From Polyodon spathula (lineage: Eukaryota > Chordata > Actinopteri > Acipenseriformes > Polyodontidae), in assembly GCF_017654505.1 (NCBI RefSeq), contig NW_024471557.1, forward strand, positions 44,760 through 108,759: a DNA stretch of 64,000 bases, in the 5' to 3' direction. The position numbers and the translations under genes are program-made. Below are positions 15,201 through 30,204 of this stretch, piece after piece. The notes beneath the pieces were generated by a model. That model was not told the origin of the DNA, did not search any database, and saw only the letters and a list, made by a program, of their open reading frames with translations. The number at the start of each line of letters is the position of its first letter. Position 1 is the first letter of the stretch.

Positions 15201-18200
15201 AAACCAGCCCCAATCCTAACCCTAGCTCCAGCAATTAAACCAGCCCCAATCCTAACACTAGCTCCAGCAATTAAACCAGCCCCAATCCTAACCCTAGCTC
15301 CAGCAATTAAACCAGCCCCAATCCTAACACTAGCTCCAGCAATTAAACCAGCCCCAATCCTAACACTAGCTCCAGCAATTAAACCAGCCCCAATCCTAAC
15401 ACTAGCTCCAGCAATTAAACCAGCCCCAATCCTAACACTAGCTCCAGCAATTAAACCAGCCCCAATCCTAACCCTAGCTCCAGCAATTAAACCAGCCCCA
15501 ATCCTAACACTAGCTCCAGCAATTAAACCAGCCCCAATCCTAACACTAGCTCCAGCAATTAAACCAGCCCCAATCCTAACCCTAGCTCCAGCAATTAAAC
15601 CAGCCCCAATCCTAACCCTAGCTCCAGCAATTAAACCAGCCCCAATCCTAACCCTAGCTCCAGCAATTAAACCAGCCCCAATCCTAACACTAGCTCCAGC
15701 AATTAAACCAGCCCCAATCCTAACACTAGCTCCAGCAATTAAACCAGCCCCAATCCTAACCCTAGCTCCAGCAATTAAACCAGCCCCAATCCTAACCCTA
15801 GCTCCAGCAATTAAACCAGCCCCAATCCTAACACTAGCTCCAGCAATTAAACCAGCCCCAATCCTAACACTAGCTCCAGCAATTAAACCAGCCCCAATCC
15901 TAACACTAGCTCCAGCAATTAAACCAGCCCCAATCCTAACCCTAGCTCCAGCAATTAAACCAGCCCCAATCCTAACACTAGCTCCAGCAATTAAACCAGC
16001 CAGCACCAATCCTAACACTAGCTCCAGCAATTAAACCAGCCCCAATCCTAACCCTAGCTCCAGCAATTAAACCAGCCCCAATCCTAACCCTAGCTCCAGC
16101 AATTAAACCAGCCCCAATCCTAACCCTAGCTCCAGCAATTAAACCAGCCCCAATCCTAACACTAGCTCCAGCAATTAAACCAGCCCCAATCCTAACACTA
16201 GCTCCAGCAATTAAACCAGCCCCAATCCTAACCCTAGCTCCAGCAATTAAACCAGCCCCAATCCTAACACTAGCTCCAGCAATTAAACCAGCCCCAATCC
16301 TAACACTAGCTCCAGCAATTAAACCAGCCCCAATCCTAACACTAGCTCCAGCAATTAAACCAGCCCCAATCCTAACACTAGCTCCAGCAATTAAACCAGC
16401 CCCAATCCTAACCCTAGCTCCAGCAATTAAACCAGCCCCAATCCTAACCCTAGCTCCAGCAATTAAACCAGCCCCAATCCTAACACTAGCTCCAGCAATT
16501 AAACCAGCCCCAATCCTAACACTAGCTCCAGCAATTAAACCAGCCCCAATCCTAACCCTAGCTCCAGCAATTAAACCAGCCCCAATCCTAACCCTAGCTC
16601 CAGCAATTAAACCAGCCCCAATCCTAACCCTAGCTCCAGCAATTAAACCAGCCCCAATCCTAACCCTAGCTCCAGCAATTAAACCAGCCCCAATCCTAAC
16701 CCTAGCTCCAGCAATTAAACCAGCCCCAATCCTAACACTAGCTCCAGCAATTAAACCAGCCCCAATCCTAACCCTAGCTCCAGCAATTAAACCAGCCCCA
16801 ATCCTAACACTAGCTCCAGCAATTAAACCAGCCCCAATCCTAACCCTAGCTCCAGCAATTAAACCAGCCCCAATCCTAACCCTAGCTCCAGCAATTAAAC
16901 CAGCCCCAATCCTAACACTAGCTCCAGCAATTAAACCAGCCCCAATCCTAACACTAGCTCCAGCAATTAAACCAGCCCCAATCCTAACACTAGCTCCAGC
17001 AATTAAACCAGCCCCAATCCTAACACTAGCTCCAGCAATTAAACCAGCCCCAATCCTAACCCTAGCTCCAGCAATTAAACCAGCCCCAATCCTAACACTA
17101 GCTCCAGCAATTAAACCAGCCCCAATCCTAACACTAGCTCCAGCAATTAAACCAGCCCCAATCCTAACCCTAGCTCCAGCAATTAAACCAGCCCCAATCC
17201 TAACCCTAGCTCCAGCAATTAAACCAGCCCCAATCCTAACCCTAGCTCCAGCAATTAAACCAGCCCCAATCCTAACACTAGCTCCAGCAATTAAACCAGC
17301 CCCAATCCTAACACTAGCTCCAGCAATTAAACCAGCCCCAATCCTAACACTAGCTCCAGCAATTAAACCAGCCCCAATCCTAAACTAGCTCCAGCAATTA
17401 AACCAGCCCCAATCCTAACCCTAGCTCCAGCAATTAAACCAGCCCCAATCCTAACCCTAGCTCCAGCAATTAAACCAATTAAACCAGCCCCAATCCTAAC
17501 ACTAGCTCCAGCAATTAAACCAGCCCCAATCCTAACACTAGCTCCAGCAATTAAACCAGCCCCAATCCTAACACTAGCTCCAGCAATTAAACCAGCAGCT
17601 AGCTCCAGCAATTAAACCAGCCCCAATCCTAACCCTAGCTCCAGCAATTAAACCAGCCCCAATCCTAACACTAGCTCCAGCAATTAAACCAGCCCCAATC
17701 CTAACACTAGCTCCAGCAATTAAACCAGCCCCAATCCTAACCCTAGCTCCAGCAATTAAACCAGCCCCAATCCTAACACTAGCTCCAGCAATTAAACCAG
17801 CCCCAATCCTAACCCTAGCTCCAGCAATTAAACCAGCCCCAATCCTAACACTAGCTCCAGCAATTAAACCAGCCCCAATCCTAACACTAGCTCCAGCAAT
17901 TAAACCAGCCCCAATCCTAACACTAGCTCCAGCAATTAAACCAGCCCCAATCCTAACCCTAGCTCCAGCAATTAAACCAGCCCCAATCCTAACCCTAGCT
18001 CCAGCAATTAAACCAGCCCCAATCCTAACCCTAGCTCCAGCAATTAAACCAGCCCCAATCCTAACACTAGCTCCAGCAATTAAACCAGCCCCAATCCTAA
18101 CACTAGCTCCAGCAATTAAACCAGCCCCAATCCTAACCCTAGCTCCAGCAATTAAACCAGCCCCAATCCTAACACTAGCTCCAGCAATTAAACCAGCCCC

Positions 18201-21200
18201 AATCCTAACACTAGCTCCAGCAATTAAACCAGCCCCAATCCTAACCCTAGCTCCAGCAATTAAACCAGCCCCAATCCTAACCCTAGCTCCAGCAATTAAA
18301 CCAGCCCCAATCCTAACCCTAGCTCCAGCAATTAAACCAGCCCCAATCCTAACACTAGCTCCAGCAATTAAACCAGCCCCAATCCTAACCCTAGCTCCAG
18401 CAATTAAACCAGCCCCAATCCAAACACTAGCTCCAGCAATTAAACCAGCCCCAATCCTAACACTAGCTCCAGCAATTAAACCAGCCCCAATCCTAACCCT
18501 AGCTCCAGCAATTAAACCAGCCCCAATCCTAACACTAGCTCCAGCAATTAAACCAGCCCCAATCCTAACCCTAGCTCCAGCAATTAAACCAGCCCCAATC
18601 CTAACACTAGCTCCAGCAATTAAACCAGCCCCAATCCTAACACTAGCTCCAGCAATTAAACCAGCCCCAATCCTAACACTAGCTCCAGCAATTAAACCAG
18701 CCCCAATCCTAACACTAGCTCCAGCAATTAAACCAGCCCCAATCCTAACACTAGCTCCAGCAATTAAACCAGCCCCAATCCTAACACTAGCTCCAGCAAT
18801 TAAACCAGCCCCAATCCTAACCCTAGCTCCAGCAATTAAACCAGCCCCAATCCTAACCCTAGCTCCAGCAATTAAACCAGCCCCAATCCTAACACTAGCT
18901 CCAGCAATTAAACCAGCCCCAATCCTAACCCTAGCTCCAGCAATTAAACCAGCCCCAATCCTAACCCTAGCTCCAGCAATTAAACCAGCCCCAATCCTAA
19001 CCCTAGCTCCAGCAATTAAACCAGCCCCAATCCTAACACTAGCTCCAGCAATTAAACCAGCCCCAATCCTAACACTAGCTCCAGCAATTAAACCAGCCCC
19101 AATCCTAACCCTAGCTCCAGCAATTAAACCAGCCCCAATCCTAACACTAGCTCCAGCAATTAAACCAGCCCCAATCCTAACACTAGCTCCAGCAATTAAA
19201 CCAGCCCCAATCCTAACCCTAGCTCCAGCAATTAAACCAGCCCCAATCCTAACCCTAGCTCCAGCAATTAAACCAGCCCCAATCCTAACACTAGCTCCAG
19301 CAATTAAACCAGCCCCAATCCTAACCCTAGCTCCAGCAATTAAACCAGCCCCAATCCTAACCCTAGCTCCAGCAATTAAACCAGCCCCAATCCTAACACT
19401 AGCTCCAGCAATTAAACCAGCCCCAATCCTAACCCTAGCTCCAGCAATTAAACCAGCCCCAATCCTAACACTAGCTCCAGCAATTAAACCAGCCCCAATC
19501 CTAACACTAGCTCCAGCAATTAAACCAGCCCCAATCCTAACCCTAGCTCCAGCAATTAAACCAGCCCCAATCCTAACACTAGCTCCAGCAATTAAACCAG
19601 CCCCAATCCTAACACTAGCTCCAGCAATTAAACCAGCCCCAATCCTAACCCTAGCTCCAGCAATTAAACCAGCCCCAATCCTAACACTAGCTCCAGCAAT
19701 TAAACCAGCCCCAATCCTAACACTAGCTCCAGCAATTAAACCAGCCCCAATCCTAACCCTAGCTCCAGCAATTAAACCAGCCCCAATCCTAACACTAGCT
19801 CCAGCAATTAAACCAGCCCCAATCCTAACACTAGCTCCAGCAATTAAACCAGCCCCAATCCTAACACTAGCTCCAGCAATTAAACCAGCCCCAATCCTAA
19901 CACTAGCTCCAGCAATTAAACCAGCCCCAATCCTAACCCTAGCTCCAGCAATTAAACCAGCCCCAATCCTAACCCTAGCTCCAGCAATTAAACCAGCCCC
20001 AATCCTAACCCTAGCTCCAGCAATTAAACCAGCCCCAATCCTAACACTAGCTCCAGCAATTAAACCAGCCCCAATCCTAACACTAGCTCCAGCAATTAAA
20101 CCAGCCCCAATCCTAACACTAGCTCCAGCAATTAAACCAGCCCCAATCCTAACACTAGCTCCAGCAATTAAACCAGCCCCAATCCTAACACTAGCTCCAG
20201 CAATTAAACCAGCCCCAATCCTAACACTAGCTCCAGCAATTAAACCAGCCCCAATCCTAACACTAGCTCCAGCAATTAAACCAGCCCCAATCCTAACACT
20301 AGCTCCAGCAATTAAACCAGCCCCAATCCTAACACTAGCTCCAGCAATTAAACCAGCCCCAATCCTAACCCTAGCTCCAGCAATTAAACCAGCCCCAATC
20401 CTAACACTAGCTCCAGCAATTAAACCAGCCCCAATCCTAACACTAGCTCCAGCAATTAAACCAGCCCCAATCCTAACTAGCTCCAGCAATTAAACCAGCC
20501 CCAATCCTAACACTAGCTCCAGCAATTAAACCAGCCCCAATCCTAACACTAGCTCCAGCAATTAAACCAGCCCCAATCCTAACCCTAGCTCCAGCAATTA
20601 AACCAGCCCCAATCCTAACCCTAGCTCCAGCAATTAAACCAGCCCCAATCCTAACCCTAGCTCCAGCAATTAAACCAGCCCCAATCCTAACACTAGCTCC
20701 AGCAATTAAACCAGCCCCAATCCTAACCCTAGCTCCAGCAATTAAACCAGCCCCAATCCTAACACTAGCTCCAGCAATTAAACCAGCCCCAATCCTAACC
20801 CTAGCTCCAGCAATTAAACCAGCCCCAATCCTAACACTAGCTCCAGCAATTAAACCAGCCCCAATCCTAACACTAGCTCCAGCAATTAAACCAGCCCCAA
20901 TCCTAACACTAGCTCCAGCAATTAAACCAGCCCCAATCCTAACACTAGCTCCAGCAATTAAACCAGCCCCAATCCTAACACTAGCTCCAGCAATTAAACC
21001 AGCCCCAATCCTAACACTAGCTCCAGCAATTAAACCAGCCCCAATCCTAACACTAGCTCCAGCAATTAAACCAGCCCCAATCCTAACACTAGCTCCAGCA
21101 ATTAAACCAGCCCCAATCCTAACCCTAGCTCCAGCAATTAAACCAGCCCCAATCCTAACACTAGCTCCAGCAATTAAACCAGCCCCAATCCTAACACTAG

Positions 21201-22737
21201 CTCCAGCAATTAAACCAGCCCCAATCCTAACACTAGCTCCAGCAATTAAACCAGCCCCAATCCTAACCTAGCTCCAGCTCCAGCCCCAATTAAACTAGCT
21301 CCCAATTAAACCAGCCCCAATCCTAACCCTAGCTCCAGCAATTAAACCAGCCCCAATCCTAACCCTAGCTCCAGCAATTAAACCAGCCCCAATCCTAACC
21401 CTAGCTCCAGCAATTAAACCAGCCCCAATCCTAACACTAGCTCCAGCAATTAAACCAGCCCCAATCCTAACCCTAGCTCCAGCAATTAAACCAGCCCCAA
21501 TCCTAACACTAGCTCCAGCAATTAAACCAGCCCCAATCCTAACACTAGCTCCAGCAATTAAACCAGCCCCAATCCTAACACTAGCTCCAGCAATTAAACC
21601 AGCCCCAATCCTAACACTAGCTCCAGCAATTAAACCAGCCCCAATCCTAACACTAGCTCCAGCAATTAAACCAGCCCCAATCCTAACACTAGCTCCAGCA
21701 ATTAAACCAGCCCCAATCCTAACACTAGCTCCAGCAATTAAACCAGCCCCAATCCTAACACTAGCTCCAGCAATTAAACCAGCCCCAATCCTAACACTAG
21801 CTCCAGCAATTAAACCAGCCCCAATCCTAACACTAGCTCCAGCAATTAAACCAGCCCCAATCCTAACACTAGCTCCAGCAATTAAACCAGCCCCAATCCT
21901 AACACTAGCTCCAGCAATTAAACCAGCCCCAATCCTAACACTAGCTCCAGCAATTAAACCAGCCCCAATCCTAACCCTAGCTCCAGCAATTAAACCAGCC
22001 CCAATCCTAACCCTAGCTCCAGCAATTAAACCAGCCCCAATCCTAACACTAGCTCCAGCAATTAAACCAGCCCCAATCCTAACACTAGCTCCAGCAATTA
22101 AACCAGCCCCAATCCTAACACTAGCTCCAGCAATTAAACCAGCCCCAATCCTAACACTAGCTCCAGCAATTAAACCAGCCCCAATCCTAACACTAGCTCC
22201 AGCAATTAAACCAGCCCCAATCCTAACCCTAGCTCCAGCAATTAAACCAGCCCCAATCCTAACCCTAGCTCCAGCAATTAAACCAGCCCCAATCCTAACA
22301 CTAGCTCCAGCAATTAAACCAGCCCCAATCCTAACACTAGCTCCAGCAATTAAACCAGCCCCAATCCTAACCCTAGCTCCAGCAATTAAACCAGCCCCAA
22401 TCCTAACCCTAGCTCCAGCAATTAAACCAGCCCCAATCCTAACCCTAGCTCCAGCAATTAAACCAGCCCCAATCCTAACCCTAGCTCCAGCAATTAAACC
22501 AGCCCCAATCCTAACACTAGCTCCAGCAATTAAACCAGCCCCAATCCTAACCCTAGCTCCAGCAATTAAACCAGCCCCAATCCTAACCCTAGCTCCAGCA
22601 ATTAAACCAGCCCCAATCCTAACACTAGCTCCAGCAATTAAACCAGCCCCAATCCTAACACTAGCTCCAGCAATTAAACCAGCCCCAATCCTAACCCTAG
22701 CTCCAGCAATTAAACCTGCCCCAATCCTAACACTAGC
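6287..22737. repeat. 36-bp minisatellite array, ~450 copies, with telomere-like core
   Basis: The unit is CCCCAATCCTAACMCTAGCT followed by CCAGCAATTAAACCAG (36 bp), with M = A or C. The two variants are interspersed without an obvious fixed order. The C variant contains CCTAACCCTA, about one and a half vertebrate telomere repeats in CCCTAA orientation. Phase breaks occur at about 6400-6480, 6680-6710, 7245, 9430, 9550-9630, 10010-10130, 10620, 12550, 13840-13950, 16000, 17385-17480, 17590, 20480 and 21270-21300; many lie at CTAGCTAGCTCC joins, which suggests slippage or unequal exchange at that short motif. Because 36 is divisible by 3, the minus strand stays open for hundreds of codons (12-residue repeat GLIAGASVRIGA); I regard this as a by-product of the period, not a gene. 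Confidence 0.97.
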
Positions 22738-23237
22738 NNNNNNNNNNNNNNNNNNNNNNNNNNNNNNNNNNNNNNNNNNNNNNNNNNNNNNNNNNNNNNN
22801 NNNNNNNNNNNNNNNNNNNNNNNNNNNNNNNNNNNNNNNNNNNNNNNNNNNNNNNNNNNNNNNNNNNNNNNNNNNNNNNNNNNNNNNNNNNNNNNNNNNN
22901 NNNNNNNNNNNNNNNNNNNNNNNNNNNNNNNNNNNNNNNNNNNNNNNNNNNNNNNNNNNNNNNNNNNNNNNNNNNNNNNNNNNNNNNNNNNNNNNNNNNN
23001 NNNNNNNNNNNNNNNNNNNNNNNNNNNNNNNNNNNNNNNNNNNNNNNNNNNNNNNNNNNNNNNNNNNNNNNNNNNNNNNNNNNNNNNNNNNNNNNNNNNN
23101 NNNNNNNNNNNNNNNNNNNNNNNNNNNNNNNNNNNNNNNNNNNNNNNNNNNNNNNNNNNNNNNNNNNNNNNNNNNNNNNNNNNNNNNNNNNNNNNNNNNN
23201 NNNNNNNNNNNNNNNNNNNNNNNNNNNNNNNNNNNNN
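22738..23237. other. Assembly gap (500 N)
   Basis: Exactly 500 N between the 36-bp satellite and AT-rich unique DNA. Confidence 0.99.
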
Positions 23238-23248
23238 GCATCACTGTC

Positions 23249-23251
<3 letters not shown>

Positions 23252-23342
<91 letters not shown>
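23252..23342. repeat. (TA)n microsatellite
   Basis: A TA run of about 90 bp with two small interruptions, just inside the contig edge. Confidence 0.95.
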
Positions 23343-23344
<2 letters not shown>

Positions 23345-24645
23345 CATGAATATTAAAAACATAGGCCTATGTATGCATGATGCAAAGACATGGTTCCCTG
23401 TAAAAAAATAATGGAATGGCTTCTAATCATCCGCATATTGAATAAACAAAAATAAACACAATTGATAAACGTATTGAAATAGCTATATGAGAGTGTGGAG
23501 TGGGGGCTGCTTGAAGAGGCCCGAACATATCCAGTCTTATTTTTAAATAATGTCCAGCATCGCTTTGTCATATTTTATTGGATAATAATAAAAATGACAC
23601 ACGAAGTTAGCTGTTTGTGTTTTATTTATTGGAGGGAAGGAGCGGGCCAGGAGTGTCGAGAGCTTTTGGCTCGCTGGCTGCGTTTTATTGGGCTGTAAAA
23701 AGCAGTAAATCACTTCGCCGGAGCGTTCCCTTTCTCTTTACAATGCCTCACGAGTTCATGGGCCTCGTACCTTTTCTTTGCTCCGCACAAACATAACCCT
23801 TAACCTAACCGTGACTCGCTTTATTGCTATGTTTGAATCAGCCGTGTGAAGACATCTCTGTTTGTTACTGTGTGTATAAATAGATTTGTGCATGTGTATG
23901 TTCTTAATGCTGCTTTTTACGCACATGGCAACGCGATCCAACCCACTGGAAGAATGAAGAATTTTTGTTTTGTTTTGTAAATAACTTTCACAGCGGTGTT
24001 GTGTAGGAATCGACCATGTATTCCCCTAGAGTCGAATTTGCGATTCTTACTTTTTCACACAAATTCGGTTCTACAGGGTACAGATAGACGACTGGTGAGT
24101 TTTATAAAACGCTTTGAAAGTTGTGCATAAAGCTACCTGTTATAAAAGGTGCATTTCTGTATATTTATAAACTGTAGGGAAAAAAAAAATCTTGGAAGAA
24201 TATCTAATCATTTTCCAGTATTGAACATCTACATCTAAACATATCTGGTGCTATAACAGTCTACACTATGTTCTACTTTTTAAAACAGCTTTTTACACAT
24301 GGAACAATTTGAATGTAAATGTTTCACTAATAAACACCAGTTTAAAAAGTCTTGCAAATACGTGTTTAATTGAGCCTTCTGTTAAAGCTGTATTAGACTG
24401 TCAAAGACTAGGAATAACGGGTATCCTTAAAACATTTCCAAAAGGACTACACGGGTAGTTTAAATCAATAAATCAACAAATAAACAATAAATTAAGTTTA
24501 CAATTTTAATATCGTGGGAAATGCACCCAATCAAGGTATCCCGCTGCCCTCTGATTTGTAGCCGAAGCAAAACGTAAATGAACTCATTTCGCATGTTTTA
24601 GGCTTCCTATACACATCACAGCGGTTCTTTGTAGTGTCGCCAAAC
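23343..24645. other. AT-rich non-coding DNA, no gene recognised
   Basis: Only short open frames (at most about 70 codons) with no recognisable domain. No RNA gene or transposon terminus is recognised. Contains an A-run near 24180. Confidence 0.6.
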
Positions 24646-24649
24646 ATTT

Positions 24650-25932
<1,283 letters not shown>

Positions 25933-26405
25933 AATGTGGAGACAGAGTTAAAGGCTGTTCAGAAAAAATGAAACACAAACATTATTCCCTTCGCCCACAG
26001 AGGGTCTACAATGCGCCTCTGTGACAGTACCCGAGAAGAATGAGCATGCTTTGTTCCCGCGGGTTCATTGTGCGAGTCATTACCATACTGACCGTTCGGT
26101 AACCTGTACTTCCAACCATTAGCAATCTGCGCGCTGCACACACAAATGAGCCACCTTCGAGTGGGGCAGCTCTGTCTATTCATGCAAGCGCTCCGTATGA
26201 TCACGGCCCTTTAGCTCTTTATCTATTGGCGTGTTAATCGTAGCCTATGATGTATCATTTTAGATTTCAACTATTGTTTGGTAGCGTAATCGGATTTTTC
26301 TTTCAGCTTTGTATATATTTTTTTGGGGTGTATTATGGCGGTCAGATCACTAAAATCAATCAAATGACGGGGTAGTGCGGATTTTCTATATATGAAAAAC
26401 AAATA

Positions 26406-26409
<4 letters not shown>
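25933..26409. other. Unique non-coding DNA
   Basis: Mixed-composition sequence; the short minus-strand frame at 25959-26204 has no recognisable motif. Nothing supported. Confidence 0.5.
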
Positions 26410-26436
<27 letters not shown>

Positions 26437-26471
26437 CCTCTCTTCCTCCCTCCCTCTCTCATATTCTCTAA

Positions 26472-26561
<90 letters not shown>

Positions 26562-26573
26562 TAGATAAGATAG
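26410..26573. repeat. (TC)n and (TC)n(TA)n(GATA) microsatellites
   Basis: TC tract at 26410-26460 with CCT interruptions, then TC at 26477-26510 running into TA up to about 26559 and a few GATA units. Confidence 0.93.
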
Positions 26574-27300
26574 ATAACATACATAACCTACTAATGAGAC
26601 ACTGAGATACTCAAAGACATTCTCTTATTGCAAACGCTCGTTCTTAATCTTAGATCACAAAATGGCATTACTTTCCCCCGGAAAAAAGAACTTTATTGAA
26701 ATACATACATTAATTTAATTGATTCCCCCCCCCCACCCTCCCCCCGGCCCCTTTACAAAGGAGGCCTTACTATTTAGTCCGGAATGATAAAGTCAAGCTA
26801 AACGAATCACGGCCTAAAGCGCTAGCAGCCGGAGCCCCATCGTCGTCAAAGGGTTATCAGTTTCCTCTCTGATTACTCTATTCTCTCAAGAGGCGTACGC
26901 TGGGAAGAAGCTTCGTTTTGCTATGTGAGACCCCCCCCCCCCCCCCCCGTCACCCTCCCCCCTCACGATCTATTTCTTATTAGGAGTCCTCCCCCTCTGC
27001 TGAAATCTGTTCAAAAAGTCTCCATTCTGGAGTGAACGCATTTTAATATTGCTTAGACGGCGTGACCTGAATTTCACCCCTTCTTGTTTGACTCGCACCA
27101 ATAGGTCACTGCCAGCGAGTTATTGATGGAGAAACTCCATTGAAATGTGTCTCTCCCCCACAAATGGCCTTTAGATCTTCTCGCTAGTTCAATAACTAGT
27201 TATACTGTAGAACGGGGGAGGAAAAAAAAATGAAACCCGCCGGCCCACTGAAGTGACGGTCCATTTCTATGTTGGAAAAATGGTTCTTTCTTTCCACCCT
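26574..27300. other. Unique DNA with C-tracts; possible conserved non-coding element
   Basis: Contains C-rich runs (26726-26750 and poly-C 26931-26948). The interval of about 26990-27230 is balanced in composition, free of simple repeats and has no long open frame, which is the look of a conserved non-coding element. That is impression only; cross-species alignment would decide. Confidence 0.3.
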
Positions 27301-27302
27301 CT

Positions 27303-27306
<4 letters not shown>

Positions 27307-27354
<48 letters not shown>

Positions 27355-27375
27355 GTTCTCTCTCTCCCTCTCTTA
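27307..27375. repeat. (TC)n microsatellite
   Basis: About 65 bp of TC with minor interruptions. Confidence 0.93.
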
Positions 27376-28103
27376 TTTTTCCTACCAAATGTCAGTTTAC
27401 GAACCACCTTTCACTCGTCATCATCTTTGATTGAACCCCCATATCGCTTGAAACGGGACCCCAGAACTCGGCTTCACCCAACCTGTAGCGTTAACACTCG
27501 GTAGGGTTTGGAATTGTCTAGTTTTCATATAGAATCTACAATCACGTTAAGAATTGGTTTTTGTTTTTGTCTTTTGTATGTCTACCGACTCAACACCAGC
27601 CCGGCTAGTTTTTGTGTTTTGTTTTGTTTTTAATTCCTCCACGAAAGAGCATAAATAAATGTGATATTTCATTCGAAACAATTCGGCCGTTCCTATATGT
27701 GACATATTAAAGCAGATCACGTATGTTATTGTATAAATACTTCTTGCCACCCATCTTCATTTGAAAGCTCATAGCATTGGACCACATTTCCCATCCAAAA
27801 CTTGCATCAGGAGCTTAAAAATAAGCACAGAGTGTTTCCAATGCTACCCAAGAGCCTTCGAATTTAATCAAGACTACGAATTAAAAAAAAAGCAAAACAA
27901 AACAAAAAAAACCATGTGATTGAGTCTCAGTGGTCTAATCCGGTATTCATTTTACTTTCACAAAATCTCTAGTCTGTCTCTGTTTTGGTTTATTTTTCCC
28001 ATGTTGTCTTGTTAGGGAGACACGGTGTTTAGCAGGGGCGTATTGGAAACGCCTGATAAAAGCAAATACCATTTTCTGAACTTGACTCTAATACTACGGT
28101 GTA
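27376..28103. other. Unique non-coding DNA
   Basis: AT-rich, with several short frames under 70 codons. No domain or RNA gene recognised. Confidence 0.55.
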
Positions 28104-28175
<72 letters not shown>

Positions 28176-28230
28176 CTTGTTAGTGAAACTGTATTTTTGT
28201 TGTTGTTGTTGTTTGTTGTTGTTGTTGTTT
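28104..28230. repeat. (TAT)n and (TTG)n microsatellites
   Basis: TAT triplets at 28104-28173, then TTG triplets at about 28195-28230 with one break. Confidence 0.94.
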
Positions 28231-28450
28231 CAGTGGCACGTGCACACCAGGTACGTGTTGATTTATAACATTCCAATCTGTATGTTACACTGTCGGTGTA
28301 TAATAAATAATCTCGTACCCGACGCGGTAAAAAGCACCTTGAGTCTATCTGTTTTGTTTACTTTTGTAATTGTGGAAGTTGGGTTTGCCTCAATGAAGAA
28401 AAAAAGCTTCTTCAGCAACGCAGAAAAACATACAATAAAAGCAAATCTGA
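28231..28450. other. Unique non-coding DNA
   Basis: Short interval between microsatellites. It lies inside an open frame that is largely made of the flanking repeats; no domain seen. Confidence 0.5.
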
Positions 28451-28467
28451 ATCTATCTATCTATCTA

Positions 28468-28541
<74 letters not shown>
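28451..28541. repeat. (TCTA)n(TC)n(TA)n(GA)n self-complementary microsatellite
   Basis: A TC run, a TA run and then a GA run lie back to back. The TC and GA arms are reverse complements, so the block can fold into a near-perfect hairpin with the self-complementary TA in the middle. Confidence 0.93.
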
Positions 28542-29246
28542 TAATTCTGCCTAGCGCTCATCTCATTTGTCAGTAAGTGTGATAGCTCTAAACCCATTCT
28601 TCTTTAAACTCTACGGTGCAAGTTATGATATTTCATATATAAAAGCAGCTGAACTCCAGTTCATTCTGTTACACTACGCCTGTTAATTCGGGTTTATTTA
28701 CCAACCACAGTCGCGCTTGGCACGCGTTTTCGTCTTGTGGTCCGAGAGTATTTCCTCCCTCAGCAACACACGCTGTATGCAGGCTGTATCGCAGAGGGAG
28801 AGGGGACCAATAAATTAATCGGAATATTTTACTCTGAACACCGAACCACCTATATAATTGTCATTTTAATGCCTCCTCTCATGACCCGGATTGAACACAG
28901 ACGATCTGCTGGCGCATTATTGTACGACCCTTTCCATAAACAGTGAGAACATGAAGTGACGTTAAACAAGCCATCATAAACGTGTTTCCAGTATCCAACG
29001 AGCTCTAAATACAGGTATAGGCTGTTTGCTGTGCAAGGATAGAGCATATGCACAGATTTCGCACGTGTTAGAAACACGAGGTCAATAGCCGTGTGATGTC
29101 TCCACCCGTGTCTTAATCACATTACTTTTTCGAAGGAAATGGGTATTGTGTTTTAATTGTAACTCACTGATTAATTTAACTGGCAATACAACGCTGTTGG
29201 TCTGAGTGACTGGCATGAAAGACAGGATACAAAGTAGGATTTATAT
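28542..29246. other. Unique non-coding DNA
   Basis: Mixed-composition DNA. Small overlapping frames on both strands at 28737-29077 show no domain. Nothing supported. Confidence 0.5.
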
Positions 29247-29248
29247 GT

Positions 29249-29393
<145 letters not shown>

Positions 29394-29614
29394 GGTGTGT
29401 GAGTTTGTAAGTGAGAGAAATATATAAAGCAATTGTATTTGTTAAGTCTATATGTCCTCGTTTTCATTTTTTTCTTAATAAATAAAATATGTATCGTTAT
29501 ATTTAATGTAAAAAAAAGAATTATTTACTAGCTATAAATGATCGATATTTGACATGATAGAAAAGCGTGGGGTTGATTATAATGTTTGTTATGTACCTTA
29601 CAGGGAAATATATG

Positions 29615-29763
29615 ATTTTATATATATATATATTATACATAAGATCATATATAGATAGTATAGATATATATATATATATATATATATATAAGTTTTTGTC
29701 GATCGTCGAGATATAGGTTCTATATCCAAGGTATTCCATATATATATATATATATATATATAT
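29615..29763. repeat. Interrupted (TA)n tracts
   Basis: Three short TA runs, at about 29617-29635, 29663-29690 and 29739-29763, separated by unique AT-rich DNA. Confidence 0.9.
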
Positions 29764-30204
29764 GAGTTTCTTTTGCTGTTAGTTAACAGATTGCTATCCT
29801 TCAGTATCCAAGCTGATATGAGTCATTTGTAAACACTATATGAACGGTCTTTTATAACTCTTTAGATAGGTAAAATTTGTTAGATAAGCTGACCCCGTTT
29901 AAGAAGAATGGAATGTAGATTTCACATTGCTTTGGAATTTACATCTCATCAAAACCTAAAAATTGAATTAAAATAACACATTGTGTGGCAGCTTAATAAA
30001 ACAGAATTAAAAGAATCAAAGTGCTGAGATTAGCGATGAAGATGTGATATACAGGATTTACAGGACTGGTAAGAGCTTAACTCGACTGTCTATTGTTACT
30101 ATAAACGGCTAACCGTATATTAATATATGACTCAAGTAATCCGACAGGTCAAGCAAAGCACAACTTACAGCTAAACTGTAGAGATCACACACCCATTCAA
30201 ATAG
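29764..30204. other. AT-rich unique DNA
   Basis: No open frame of note and no recognisable element. Confidence 0.5.

Noticed and set aside
1..22737. CRISPR-like reading of the tandem arrays
   Set aside because: Units are directly contiguous with no unique spacers, and the context is eukaryotic.
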